A stretch of 64,000 nucleotides of DNA from Glaciimonas sp. PCH181 (GTDB taxonomy: Bacteria > Pseudomonadota > Gammaproteobacteria > Burkholderiales > Burkholderiaceae_D): positions 310,001 to 374,000 of the forward strand of contig NZ_PYFP01000002.1 of NCBI RefSeq assembly GCF_003056055.1. Direction: 5' to 3'. Under the pieces are notes generated by a model, which saw nothing but the letters and a program-made list of their open reading frames with translations, ran no database searches and was not told the origin of the DNA. The position numbers and the translations under genes are program-made. Of the stretch, positions 28,168 to 37,229 are shown piece after piece. The stretch's first letter is position 1. Every line of letters begins with the position of its first letter.

Positions 28168-28785
28168 TCAGCTCGCAATGACACCGGTCCAGCCCGGTAA
28201 ATAGCGGGCATCCTGACTGCCAGCCAGTTTCATCGCTTTGGCCATCGCCTTGGTAAAGTGCTGTTCCAGCATCTCACGCGTTATCCTGCTGCGAAAAAAA
28301 TCGGCCCAGAGAAACTCGCTGAAAGGCGTGACATCTTTGGCGTACCCTCCGGCGCGCCGCAATTCTCCAGCAAGGCTGCGGTAGGGATCATCTTGTAATT
28401 GTTCCAGACGGCGCGGGATCGCATCAAAGTTGCAACGCAGGCCGTTGGCATCGTAGGGGTGGACCCACTGATGGTGATCCATGACGGTCCAGAAATGGGC
28501 GGGCTCGATAAAAGAGAGATCTTTAAGCACCAGCAATGAGACCAGTTTGACCTCCTCCTCAATCAATGCCAGCCCAAAATGATGATGATCAACGATGTAA
28601 TGCAGGCCGCCAGGACCGGAAATCGCCGGAAACCAATGCTGCGATAGCGCCGTCGTGCGGGCTTTTTTACTCAGCTTTTCCCATTCCCTACGTTTTAGCG
28701 CCACTTCTTCCTTGCCCACCGTGATCTGGGTAGGATGCAGCTTTTCCAGCTTGACGCTGACGAGTTGTGGATGCGCGCTTGGCAT
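28168..28785 (-). CDS. ParB-like nuclease-fold protein (ParBc_2 family)
   Basis: 205 residues matching the pattern of the ParBc_2 family (putative ParB-like nuclease). The family hallmark DHHHFGLAL is present near residue 65, with YIVD just before, and the N-terminal VSVKLEKLHPTQITVGKEEV corresponds to the ParB-like strand region. It has no helix-turn-helix, so it is not a chromosome-partitioning ParB. The stop is three bases before the SulP gene. Biochemical function is unknown; pairing with an anion transporter is notable. Confidence 0.8.
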   Translation of the reverse strand: MPSAHPQLVSVKLEKLHPTQITVGKEEVALKRREWEKLSKKARTTALSQHWFPAISGPGGLHYIVDHHHFGLALIEEEVKLVSLLVLKDLSFIEPAHFWTVMDHHQWVHPYDANGLRCNFDAIPRRLEQLQDDPYRSLAGELRRAGGYAKDVTPFSEFLWADFFRSRITREMLEQHFTKAMAKAMKLAGSQDARYLPGWTGVIAS

Positions 28786-29025
28786 AGTGTGTTCCTGTAT
28801 CGATGGTTAACAGCGTGACGCTGTATTACGACGGGCAAAAACATTCGGACAATACCAAGCCAGAATGCTGTCGCCCACGCTGTCTAATATAAAGCCTTCC
28901 GTTGTCTCCTATCGCAGAAAATTCTTATTTTTTTGCCTTAAAGCCAGCCACTATGTAGTTTCCGCAACGTAACCTGACAAGCGGTTCATGTAGTATGCAC
29001 ATAGATCAAATTCACCCTTTCGCTT

Positions 29026-31350
29026 ATGCGCCTCTCCGCCCTCCCCCGCCTGACGTTTAACCTTCGCACACTGCTGCTTTCAACGCCGGTCTTGTTGTGC
29101 GCGATATTAGCGCCAGACGTGAATGGCGCACCGCTCCAAAACCAGGTGTCCAAGACTGCTACAGAGACGACAAAACGGCCGCGTATCGGACTTGTGTTAT
29201 CTGGCGGCGGCGCACGCGGTTATGCCCATCTCGGCGTGCTAAAGGTGTTGGAAAAGTGGCATATACCGATCGATTACATCGCTGCCACCAGCATGGGCGC
29301 AGTGGTCGGCGGCCTGTATGCCAGCGGCTTATCAGCGGATGCGCTGGAAAAGAAATTATCCGAGATTAATCTGAGCGATATCGCTTTCGACCGCAATGAT
29401 CGCGCCAAACTGCCGCAGTCGCAACGCGAGGATAACTTTCAATATCCGATTGGCTTAGCCGCCGGTTATGGCGATGGCAAGTTAAAAATGGCGACCGGGC
29501 TGGTGCAAGGAAATCACCTGCTGAGCGTGTTGCAGAACTGGACCCCGCAATTGCCGGCCAATATCGCGTTTGATCAGTTACCGACGCCGTTCCGCGCTAT
29601 CGCGACCGATCTGGGCACCGGTGAAGAAGTGGTGCTGAAACAAGGCTCGTTACCGCGTGCTATTCGTGCCAGCATGGCAGTCCCCGGTCTGTTCGCGCCG
29701 TTTCGGATCGATGGTCACACTCTGGTCGATGGCGGTCTGGTCAGCAATTTACCAGTGCAACTGGCGCGCGATATGGGTGCCGACATCATCATCGCGGTCA
29801 ATATTGCCACGCCGTTACAAGACCCTTCAGACATCGAATCCCCGACAGCGGTTGCGCAACAAATGGTGACCATTCTGATCCGCCAGAACGTCAAAGCACA
29901 GAAAGCACTCTTAAAAGACGGCGATATCCTGATTGAGCCGGAACTCGGCGATTTGTCGTTTACCGACTTTTCTCGGGGTAAGGATGGGATCAATGCAGGT
30001 GCCGAAGCGACCGAGCAAATGCGCACAGAACTTGCGCCGTTGGCGTTGCCGGAGCCGCAATGGCAAGCCTATCTGGCCGCCAGACAAGTAACCCATGCGC
30101 TGACCCCCGACACGCGTATCGATAAGATTTTAATTACGACCAAAGGACGCGTGCCTGCGGACGTGGTACAGCGTCAGCTTGGCGTACGTGAAGGTGACCG
30201 GTACGATTCCAGTTCACTCAATCAGGACCTGAGCCGACTCACGACTAACGGCGATTTCAAAGGCGTCACGCAGGAAATGGTGATTGAAGATGGCCGTAAC
30301 GTCTTAAAGGTTGATGCTGAGACAAAAACCTGGGGACCGCAATTTCTGCTGTTCGGCTTTGGCGTTTCGAATAGCTTTGATGGGCGCGGTGGATTCAATC
30401 TTCAGATTGGCCATCGCTTTCCATGGCTGACCCAAAGCGGTTTGGAGTGGCGCAACGATATCGTGATGGGCGACAAGCAAATCGACTGGCATACGGAATT
30501 GCGCCAACCTATCTGGAATACACTGGGTCTGTATATTGCGCCGTATGCCGAATACCGCCGCAGGCACGTGGATATTTATCCGGATGACGGTGCGAATGCA
30601 AACAGCACGCCACTGACGTCTTATGTCATCGATAGCACGACAGTGGGCGTCGATCTGGGCATTCCGATTGGGCGTCTGGGCGAGTTCCGGGCGGGGATCA
30701 ACTATCGCGACCTCAGCGGCTATCCTTTTTATGACATTCCGCTGGAAAACGGCACGCTGTTTCAGAAACAACACGTGCGCCAACCTACAGCGCGGGCACA
30801 GCTGACCATCGATCAGCTCGACGATGCCTTATTTCCACGTAAAGGCTATTATTTATCAGCCGTTACCAACGTCGCATTTGGCGGTGCAGCAAACCGCTAT
30901 AACGATGCGCAGGTGAAGGCTTTATGGGCAATCAGTCAGGGGCGTCACACGGTCAATCTGGCGTTAGAAGGTGCTGGCGTGTATGGCACAAATAATGGCA
31001 ACGGCAGCATCAGCAGCGGCGGTCTGGGCTTTACGCTGGGCGGCTTCCAGCATTTGTCGGCCTATTCGCCTGACCAGTTTACGGGCAACTATTTGCTATA
31101 CGGGCGCGTGACTTATCTGAATAATTTACGAGAGCTAAAGCTGCCGGGACTTAACAATCCCGTACTCGGCACATCCCTGGAAATGGGCGACGTCTGGCAG
31201 ACCCGCGACCGATTTAACAAAGGACCTTACAAGAAAAGCGCCAGCATGTTTTTGGGCGGCAATAGCTTGATCGGTCCGTTGTATTTCGGCTTTGCATTAG
31301 CCCCCGAAGGCGTATGGAATCTCTACCTGCAATTGGGACGCGTATTTTAG
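29026..31350 (+). CDS. Patatin-like phospholipase with outer-membrane barrel (PlpD-like, type Vd)
   Basis: 774 residues. Signal region at 1-35, patatin domain about 52-250, a POTRA-like segment about 360-410 (DKILITTKGRVPADVVQRQL), and an Omp85-type barrel to the C-terminal Phe. The lipase oxyanion loop GGGARG is at 60-65; the nucleophile Ser89 lies in ATSMG, where Ala replaces the first Gly of GxSxG; the catalytic Asp235 is in LVDGGL. The layout is that of Pseudomonas PlpD, where the patatin part is exported through its own barrel. 16 bp from the convergent dapA-like gene, with no obvious terminator between. Confidence 0.92.
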   Translation: MRLSALPRLTFNLRTLLLSTPVLLCAILAPDVNGAPLQNQVSKTATETTKRPRIGLVLSGGGARGYAHLGVLKVLEKWHIPIDYIAATSMGAVVGGLYASGLSADALEKKLSEINLSDIAFDRNDRAKLPQSQREDNFQYPIGLAAGYGDGKLKMATGLVQGNHLLSVLQNWTPQLPANIAFDQLPTPFRAIATDLGTGEEVVLKQGSLPRAIRASMAVPGLFAPFRIDGHTLVDGGLVSNLPVQLARDMGADIIIAVNIATPLQDPSDIESPTAVAQQMVTILIRQNVKAQKALLKDGDILIEPELGDLSFTDFSRGKDGINAGAEATEQMRTELAPLALPEPQWQAYLAARQVTHALTPDTRIDKILITTKGRVPADVVQRQLGVREGDRYDSSSLNQDLSRLTTNGDFKGVTQEMVIEDGRNVLKVDAETKTWGPQFLLFGFGVSNSFDGRGGFNLQIGHRFPWLTQSGLEWRNDIVMGDKQIDWHTELRQPIWNTLGLYIAPYAEYRRRHVDIYPDDGANANSTPLTSYVIDSTTVGVDLGIPIGRLGEFRAGINYRDLSGYPFYDIPLENGTLFQKQHVRQPTARAQLTIDQLDDALFPRKGYYLSAVTNVAFGGAANRYNDAQVKALWAISQGRHTVNLALEGAGVYGTNNGNGSISSGGLGFTLGGFQHLSAYSPDQFTGNYLLYGRVTYLNNLRELKLPGLNNPVLGTSLEMGDVWQTRDRFNKGPYKKSASMFLGGNSLIGPLYFGFALAPEGVWNLYLQLGRVF

Positions 31351-31366
31351 TCTGCCATGAAGACGC

Positions 31367-32350
31367 TTATGCCGACGCCATTTTTCGTTCCACCGGCTGT
31401 TTTTCTCCCATCGTGCCCATAAACCCCTCGCTCACCAATGCAGGATAGGCGGGGCGCGGTGGATAGGCAGGCAATTGCATCACACGCTCTAGGGCGATGT
31501 CCAGTCGTCGCCGTCCGGAGGATGACATTACCGTCATCGGCAAGCGCAACTCTTCACGAATCAGATTCTGCATTGCCAGCGCGGCTTTTACCGGACCGGG
31601 GTTCGGCTCTGAAAACAAGATGCGAATCAACGGTAACAGATGATCGAAAATGGCCCGGGCCTGCGTAACTTCGCCCGTTTCCATCAGCGTGTACAGTTGG
31701 ACAAACAAGTCTGGTCGAATATGCGCAGCCGCTGAAATTGCACCGTGTCCGCCCAGCAAAAATGTCGTCAACATCAGCGTGTCGTCGCCGCAGAAAACCT
31801 GCAATTTTGTATTTTCGATCAACTCTGTCAGTTGTAAAACATCGCCGCTGCTTTCTTTGACTGCCGCAAATTGCGGATGCTGCGCTAGTGCTTCTATCGT
31901 CCGCAAACTGATGTTGACGCCCGTGCGTGCCGGAATATTGTAGATAATAATCGGCCGTAGCGTTTCATTGGCGATTGCCTGAAAATGCCGCAAAATGCCG
32001 ACTTGGGACGGCCGCACATACGCTGGCGCTGACACCAGATACCCCGACAATTCATAGGCATCCAACCGTTTTACCCGCGCCGCTAATGCTCGCGTGTCGC
32101 TGCCGCCAATTCCCATCGTAATCGGACAGCGACCGTCTACCGCCTCGATAATCGCCGCTAGCAGCGTAGCTTGTTCGTCTTCCGACAAGGCCGCAGCTTC
32201 ACCAGTCGTGCCGCCGACCACCAAGCCGTGCACCCCCGCATCGACCATCTGCACAGCCAGTCTCTGGGCCGCTGGCAGATCAAGTTGCTGCTCCGAAGAG
32301 CGGGTAAATGGGGTAATGAGAGGAACCCAGATTCCTTTAAAGATAGACAT
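31367..32350 (-). CDS. dapA: DapA-family aldolase/lyase (4-hydroxy-tetrahydrodipicolinate synthase-like)
   Basis: 327 residues, an (alpha/beta)8 class I aldolase. The Schiff-base lysine is in AAVKESSGD, the catalytic Tyr in IIYNIPARTG, and GGTTGEAAALSEDE binds the pyruvate carboxylate. Residues support condensation of pyruvate with aspartate semialdehyde, but the C-terminus is longer than in DapA and the gene has no lysine-pathway neighbours, so it may be a paralogue acting on another aldehyde. Start ATG at 32348-32350 behind GAGG; an upstream 16-codon extension is unlikely. Confidence 0.85.
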   Translation of the reverse strand: MSIFKGIWVPLITPFTRSSEQQLDLPAAQRLAVQMVDAGVHGLVVGGTTGEAAALSEDEQATLLAAIIEAVDGRCPITMGIGGSDTRALAARVKRLDAYELSGYLVSAPAYVRPSQVGILRHFQAIANETLRPIIIYNIPARTGVNISLRTIEALAQHPQFAAVKESSGDVLQLTELIENTKLQVFCGDDTLMLTTFLLGGHGAISAAAHIRPDLFVQLYTLMETGEVTQARAIFDHLLPLIRILFSEPNPGPVKAALAMQNLIREELRLPMTVMSSSGRRRLDIALERVMQLPAYPPRPAYPALVSEGFMGTMGEKQPVERKMASA

Positions 32351-32425
32351 GATTGCCTCACTTAAAATAGATTGATGCCGGAACACCACATAACACAATG
32401 GCCGCGTAGTTCTGAGCAGGAATCA

Positions 32426-33013
32426 TTACCATGGCCTGATCTGACCGAATTCGGCACCCGACAAATTCTGCATGACGGCCGCCATGATGCGGCCGACTTC
32501 CGGCTTGCTCAAGCCAAGCCATACTTTCATACGCGATGCATGCGCAATCGGCTGAATGCGAATGAACGCCACCACGTCACCACACGCACCCATCACGATG
32601 TGGCGGAGTTGCGTCACACTATCCGCACTAATAGTTAAATGCATGATGCACTGATGATCTTCCGCATTGCCGCGGGGTAAATCCCGCGGTTCGGTACGCC
32701 GCACAGCGGTCATTTGTGTAACATTATTTATTTTGGATGGCGACCCATGAGAAGAGATCGCACTCGGTACCGAGTTTGGCTTTTTGAAGGTGAGGGTCGT
32801 TGCAGGAAATGCTGCAAGATTGCCACTGATGGCGATGTTCTGTGTTGAATACTGCGGATGCCGTTCAGATGCCGACAAGGAAATACCATCGTTGGCTAAT
32901 ACAGATTGATTTAAGTCTGCATGCAGGTCAGGATTTCGTGCGCCGAGAAGATATGCCGGTAACGAAAAATAAGAATGACTCTGTTCCGAATGGCGTTGCA
33001 TCAGCTTGCCCAT
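32426..33013 (-). CDS. Hypothetical protein with ACT-like C-terminal domain
   Basis: 195 residues with AGAGG six bases before the ATG. The first 120 residues are Ser/Asn-rich and low in structure. The last 75 (CIMHLTISADSVTQLRHIV, AHASRMKVWLGLSKPEVGRI) show the strand-helix-strand pattern of a small regulatory fold that I read as ACT-like; similar short proteins occur in Oxalobacteraceae. No enzyme motif. It precedes the dapA-like gene by 75 bp in the same direction. Function unknown. Confidence 0.55.
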   Translation of the reverse strand: MGKLMQRHSEQSHSYFSLPAYLLGARNPDLHADLNQSVLANDGISLSASERHPQYSTQNIAISGNLAAFPATTLTFKKPNSVPSAISSHGSPSKINNVTQMTAVRRTEPRDLPRGNAEDHQCIMHLTISADSVTQLRHIVMGACGDVVAFIRIQPIAHASRMKVWLGLSKPEVGRIMAAVMQNLSGAEFGQIRPW

Positions 33014-33202
33014 CTCTAACCTCTTCCGTGATTATCATGGATACAGGTTAATAGATCGGACGTAAAGATTCTCTAAAAATGATGCGGTGCAATGTAAAAT
33101 TTACGTAAAAATCGTACTGCCATCATGTGTATTTTCTGCTTGAAAATCCAACAATACGGGGCGCGCAATATTCTGCCTACGCTGACAATTTGGCCTTTAC
33201 AG

Positions 33203-33877
33203 TCAAGTATTGTCATCCTCATTCAACTTTTGTTGAGTGATACCGCCAGCAGCCTGAAGGTTGAATAACTCCGCATCGGTTTTACACCGCAGTTTTGTCA
33301 TCGCAGCGCGCTTTTGATTGTAAATTGTCTTGGCGCTGCGCTTGAGTACGTCGGCGATTTCGCTCACTCTGCTGCCAGCAAGATACAGTCTTAGCACTTC
33401 AGCTTCGCGTCGCGATAATGCGGAAACGCCCTGCGGATAGAAGGCTCTGGATGCGCGTTCTATCTCGCGTACGCACTTTGCGTGATAACCATCGCCACGC
33501 GCTGCGCGATCGATTGCGAGGATAAGTTCGCTGATGGCATCGGCCTTATTGACGATGGCATGAATCCCGTTGAAGTTAAGCGCCGCGATAATTCCGGGGC
33601 TATCAAGCCCAGTAAATACAACGATACAAATATGCGGATATTTATAACGGACACGCTTAAGCATGGTCAAGCCGTCTCCAAAGTCGCCACCCGGCATGGA
33701 ATAGTCGGTAACCAAAACGTCGATCTCGATAACACTTAGCTGAGCAAACAATTCGGTCGAATTAGCAACAGGAGAACAAACGCTGAATCCGGGATGTCGA
33801 TCCAGTTGTTGCGTCACGCCCACCGCCACAACAGGATGATCGTCGGCGACCAAAATTCTTATATTTTTAATGGTCAA
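33203..33877 (-). CDS. LuxR/NarL-family response regulator, orphan
   Basis: 224 residues: receiver domain (DDHPVVAVGV; phosphoacceptor Asp in LVTDYSMPGGDF) and C-terminal LuxR-type HTH (ALSRREAEVLRLYLAGSR, RSAKTIYNQKRAAMTKL). It resembles RcsB-type regulators. I choose TTG at 33875-33877 because AGGAGG is six bases upstream; the ATGs nine residues earlier have no ribosome site. No histidine kinase is adjacent, so the partner is unknown; the kinase at 41.5-43.2 kb is of the class that usually pairs with such regulators. Confidence 0.88.
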   Translation of the reverse strand: MTIKNIRILVADDHPVVAVGVTQQLDRHPGFSVCSPVANSTELFAQLSVIEIDVLVTDYSMPGGDFGDGLTMLKRVRYKYPHICIVVFTGLDSPGIIAALNFNGIHAIVNKADAISELILAIDRAARGDGYHAKCVREIERASRAFYPQGVSALSRREAEVLRLYLAGSRVSEIADVLKRSAKTIYNQKRAAMTKLRCKTDAELFNLQAAGGITQQKLNEDDNT

Positions 33878-33904
33878 AAACCACCTCCTCGGCATACATA
33901 TCAA

Positions 33905-34305
33905 GGAACATTTTTACTAACATAAGCGTTGAAGGAGAGGATTATCAGGCGATACGATGAATGTTAAGGGAGGAAACGGCAACTAAAAATGGTGCCATAT
34001 TGACGAAATAGATCTAAAACGACTGACTTTGAATGGACAAATAAAGTATCACGGATAATAGCGAGCACGGCAGAGTACAAAAAAAATCAGATTTTTCTTA
34101 GTGCCAAATTCCGACATTCGAATCGCCGTTATAGTCGTATTCACCGCACTCACCATCGCTGTCATAACCATTGCGATCTGACCTTTTTTGATCATTTTAC
34201 CGCGGGAACAGGCACTACCCACACCTGCTGCCACGTCAGCTGTGCGAAGAAGAATACGCCTAACGCCCTGCTGACAAGCGGTTTGCATGAAACAATTTCT
34301 TCAAT
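33905..34305. other. Gene-free stretch upstream of the response regulator
   Basis: About 400 bp in which I see no supported gene. A 79-codon minus-strand frame (34049-34288) contains a short hydrophobic segment but has poor codon use and no recognisable similarity. The promoter of the response regulator should lie near 33900-33960. Confidence 0.5.
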
Positions 34306-34344
34306 AAAAAATGGCGCACCCGCTTTTACAGGTGCACCATTTTT
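34306..34344 (-). terminator. Intrinsic terminator downstream of the porin gene
   Basis: AAAAATGGCGCACC pairs with GGTGCACCATTTTT around a short loop with one mismatch, giving T-rich ends on both strands. It is about 50 bp past the porin stop on the minus strand. Confidence 0.75.
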
Positions 34345-34392
34345 GGCATGTCATCACATCCGTAATGCTGTTACGGATTCCACAGTTCTACA

Positions 34393-35514
34393 TTAAAACT
34401 TGTGGCGAATCCCAATGCTCATCGAAGCTTGCTTGCTGCTGTCATCAGACTCTTGTGAAGCATAATCCCACACACCTACAGGAGAACCGTTGCTTCCTTT
34501 TGCATACGACATAAATCCATACACGTCGGTACGCTTGGACAGCCAATAATCAACGCCTAGATTAAGTTGCGTTGTCTTAGGCTTTTTGCTCGTAATCTCA
34601 ACATCGGTGGTGTACCGCACATGTTGCACGCTAGCGAGCAGATGCAGCGGTGCCGACAAAGCAAAGTCAGAACCAATTTCGTACACGTCCTGACGAATTA
34701 GAGTAGGCACATTAAAGCGCGACCAATTCCCGTACAAGCGCGCCGGCCCTGCTTGATAGCTACCACCCAGACTGACCGTCTTAGTAGCGGTCAAGCCATC
34801 ATCCTTAGCTGTCGGTTTCAAATTCTTTGGCAGTAGATCGACAATCGTACCGACCAAAGCATCACTAGGCGTTCTTCCCAATTTGGCCTGAAAGTAACCC
34901 AGATACAGACCCAAAGGTCCATTTTTATAAATACCGCCGAGACCGAAGGACTGGCCGGCATTGGCTTTGCCAGCTTGTTCGCCAAAACCGTAAATGACGC
35001 TACCGGTAAAGCCGTTTAGATTCGGGGTGTTATACCGAATTGAATTGCGTACCTGAATACCGCCAAGGCGATTAAAATTGTGCGCAGATAAACCGACAAT
35101 CGATCCAAAATCTTGATTTGAGGTCAGATCGCCAGCGTCTTCCAACATATCTGTTTGATTACCCATCAAAAAAGTACCAAAGTTGCCAGACAAGCCGACA
35201 ACTGACTTACGGTTAAAACCATTGTTGGTTCGGCTTTGACCGCCAGTGTCGCTGCTAAAACCGCTTTCTAACTGAAATACGGCATTTAACCCGCCACCTA
35301 AATCTTCGGTGCCTTTGAAGCCAATACGCGAGCCTTGAATCACGCCGGAATTCATACTGAATTTTCCGCCGTTGCCAGTACCGTCATTTTTTTCGATATT
35401 GTTTGAGAACGTTAATCCTGTATCGACAACCCCATAAATATTGACAGAGCCGTGCGCTTGTACTGCACCTGCACTTACGCTGAGAATGGCCAGTGTAATG
35501 AGTGATTTCTTCAT
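34393..35514 (-). CDS. Gram-negative trimeric porin, Omp32/OmpC-like
   Basis: 373 residues. Signal peptide MKKSLITLAILSVSAGAVQA, mature start HGSVNIYGVVDTGL, the typical betaproteobacterial porin opening, and RIGFKGTEDLGGGLNAVFQLE early in the barrel. The protein ends in RHKF with terminal Phe for BAM recognition. Expected 16-strand general-diffusion porin in the outer membrane. Monocistronic with a terminator downstream. Confidence 0.93.
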   Translation of the reverse strand: MKKSLITLAILSVSAGAVQAHGSVNIYGVVDTGLTFSNNIEKNDGTGNGGKFSMNSGVIQGSRIGFKGTEDLGGGLNAVFQLESGFSSDTGGQSRTNNGFNRKSVVGLSGNFGTFLMGNQTDMLEDAGDLTSNQDFGSIVGLSAHNFNRLGGIQVRNSIRYNTPNLNGFTGSVIYGFGEQAGKANAGQSFGLGGIYKNGPLGLYLGYFQAKLGRTPSDALVGTIVDLLPKNLKPTAKDDGLTATKTVSLGGSYQAGPARLYGNWSRFNVPTLIRQDVYEIGSDFALSAPLHLLASVQHVRYTTDVEITSKKPKTTQLNLGVDYWLSKRTDVYGFMSYAKGSNGSPVGVWDYASQESDDSSKQASMSIGIRHKF

Positions 35515-36135
35515 TGATATTCTTTATTAGTTGACTAACTGTTTTAGGAATCCACATATCTGCTGTGACGGACAATAAGGCGATGGAGTGCCTTATTTCG
35601 TAACGCCTTTTAGGTCCTTGCAGCCATAAAAAAATAGCCGGGTGAACAAATTGAAGACCGACATTGCGTCTACTCCCCGCTATTTTTTGGGATGGAAGAA
35701 AATAGTTTGGACGCATTGTGAGAAGCGATTATCTCTAAAGAAAAACACGGCAAGTTTGGGATTTTTCCTAAAATGGAGCTGAGCCAAACAATTAAGATTT
35801 GTCCTATAACAGGACCTTATCTACACAAAATATAGGTGCATTGAAAATTTCCAGGCATGCCGATATGCTGCGATTGGTTGCCTTGATTGGTGGCAACAGC
35901 AGTAAAGAAGTAAGGTTGGAATGCGCTTTAAAAGCGTAGATGGAGATACTGGCATTTTCACGCTACCGGTCAACTTCAACCAGTAACGCGAGCATTCTCA
36001 GATATTCGGGACTGACGTAAAACGGCGGCTAAATTTATACGTTATGTACCGTACGGTAACGCGTGAACAACGACATTTTTTATGTCGGACATGCGCCCTT
36101 TCGATAAAAAAAGAATGCCATGTTAATGCAATCTT
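35515..36135. other. Gene-free stretch with a long-range hairpin upstream of the porin
   Basis: About 620 bp without a credible gene. AAAAAATAGC (35629-35638) pairs with GCTATTTTTT (35679-35688), enclosing 40 bases, about 115 bp before the porin ATG. It could be part of the porin leader, a distal terminator for leftward transcription from the DUF3096 gene, or a small RNA; I cannot decide. Confidence 0.4.
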
Positions 36136-36291
36136 TTAATACAAATGAAAATGACTTCCGCCAAACAAACCTATCACGCCTATCACGATAAGATAAATAG
36201 CAATAATAAAATTCAGCAATCTGGGCATGACTAAAATAAGAATGCCAGCAATCAAAGAAACCAATGGAACCATGGTGATGTGAATGTTCAT
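36136..36291 (-). CDS. Small membrane protein, DUF3096 family
   Basis: A 51-residue protein, MNIHITMVPL to GGSHFHLY, almost wholly hydrophobic with two membrane segments separated by a short PRLLN turn (PRLLNFIIAIYLIVIG). The LVSLIAGILILVMPRLLN pattern is that of DUF3096. AGGCGG precedes the ATG. Length is normal for the family. It follows the PAP2 gene by 57 bp on the same strand. Function unknown. Confidence 0.75.
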   Translation of the reverse strand: MNIHITMVPLVSLIAGILILVMPRLLNFIIAIYLIVIGVIGLFGGSHFHLY

Positions 36292-36348
36292 AATGCCGCC
36301 TAGTTAAAAAATAAAATGAAATATGAGGAGAAGGTTTTACCGCTATCT

Positions 36349-36996
36349 TTATACGTCCGCATCGATTGGCGCTTTGCGTAGTACTGGGGCCATTTTCCAG
36401 GTAGCGCGAATATAAGGTCGGTCGTGCCCGGCAAGATAAAGGCTGACATCTCTGACCCAGCGCTGGCTTGGCACTGGCTCTGCGCGGCTTGCTCCCAGCA
36501 TGACTATCAAGCTTAGTCCGATATACCACCAACGGATGGCAGGCTTTGGGAGAGGCGCAGCAATCAACAAAAACACAATGCTGATAATCCCTCCAAGTAA
36601 GCATCCCGCCACCACTTCCGAAATCGAATGTACGTTGACGACCAGCCGTGAAATACCAATCAATACACCGAATAAAAGGCCAAGCAAAACGCCAGCGACA
36701 AGCAGCGGTCGACGCGTATTTTGCAGCATCAGATACAGCATCACCGGCATCACCGCCGTAGCCCGCATGGCATGGCCGCTAATGCCGGTGAAATCCAGAT
36801 CTCGTATGCCGATACCCCAGCCGACAAAAGCAATTTTAGTCGCCAACACTATCAGAAGACCTGCGCCAAACAGTACGCACCACCAGAACGCCATCCGCCA
36901 GGCAGATCCTGTCATTAGCCAAATCGTTATTATTACCGCGACGGAAAGCATTACCGTGCTGTTGCCGAAATGGGTGAAAGTGCTCCATGCATTCAT
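36349..36996 (-). CDS. PAP2-family membrane phosphatase
   Basis: 215 residues, about six membrane helices. Two of the three PAP2 signature elements are clear: SGHAMR (residues near 73) and SRLVVNVHSISEV with catalytic His near 122; the first element is reduced to TKIAFVGWGIGIRDLDF and lacks the usual RP. Such enzymes remove phosphate from isoprenoid diphosphates or phosphatidic acid at the periplasmic face. Substrate unknown; the weak first motif lowers certainty that it is fully active. Confidence 0.85.
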   Translation of the reverse strand: MNAWSTFTHFGNSTVMLSVAVIITIWLMTGSAWRMAFWWCVLFGAGLLIVLATKIAFVGWGIGIRDLDFTGISGHAMRATAVMPVMLYLMLQNTRRPLLVAGVLLGLLFGVLIGISRLVVNVHSISEVVAGCLLGGIISIVFLLIAAPLPKPAIRWWYIGLSLIVMLGASRAEPVPSQRWVRDVSLYLAGHDRPYIRATWKMAPVLRKAPIDADV

Positions 36997-37113
36997 AAGT
37001 TTTCAGCGAATAACATGTGTTCTAAAAATACAGTGTAAAGGATCGCTAGATCCTTTAGCACATTTCAAAGCAAGAATTGCCATCCCGATAGCGTACGCTT
37101 CAAAAATAAAAAA

Positions 37114-37137
37114 CTACCCGAAAAAATCTTAGGGTAG
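37114..37137 (-). terminator. Hairpin terminator downstream of the DUF3300 gene
   Basis: CTACCC (37114-37119) pairs with GGGTAG (37132-37137), with A-runs before and a T-run after, about 90 bp past the DUF3300 stop. It could serve both directions. Confidence 0.55.
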
Positions 37138-37229
37138 GCTTTTATTTAAATGGCACGTCACGTTAGCCGCAACGGCTTCACGCGCACATTTATATGTCAC
37201 GCAAAATCGTACGTCGACCAATCGCCGAA

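Noticed and set aside
36080..36604. 174-codon minus-strand frame
   Set aside because: Overlaps PAP2 and DUF3096 genes in another phase; no start signal.
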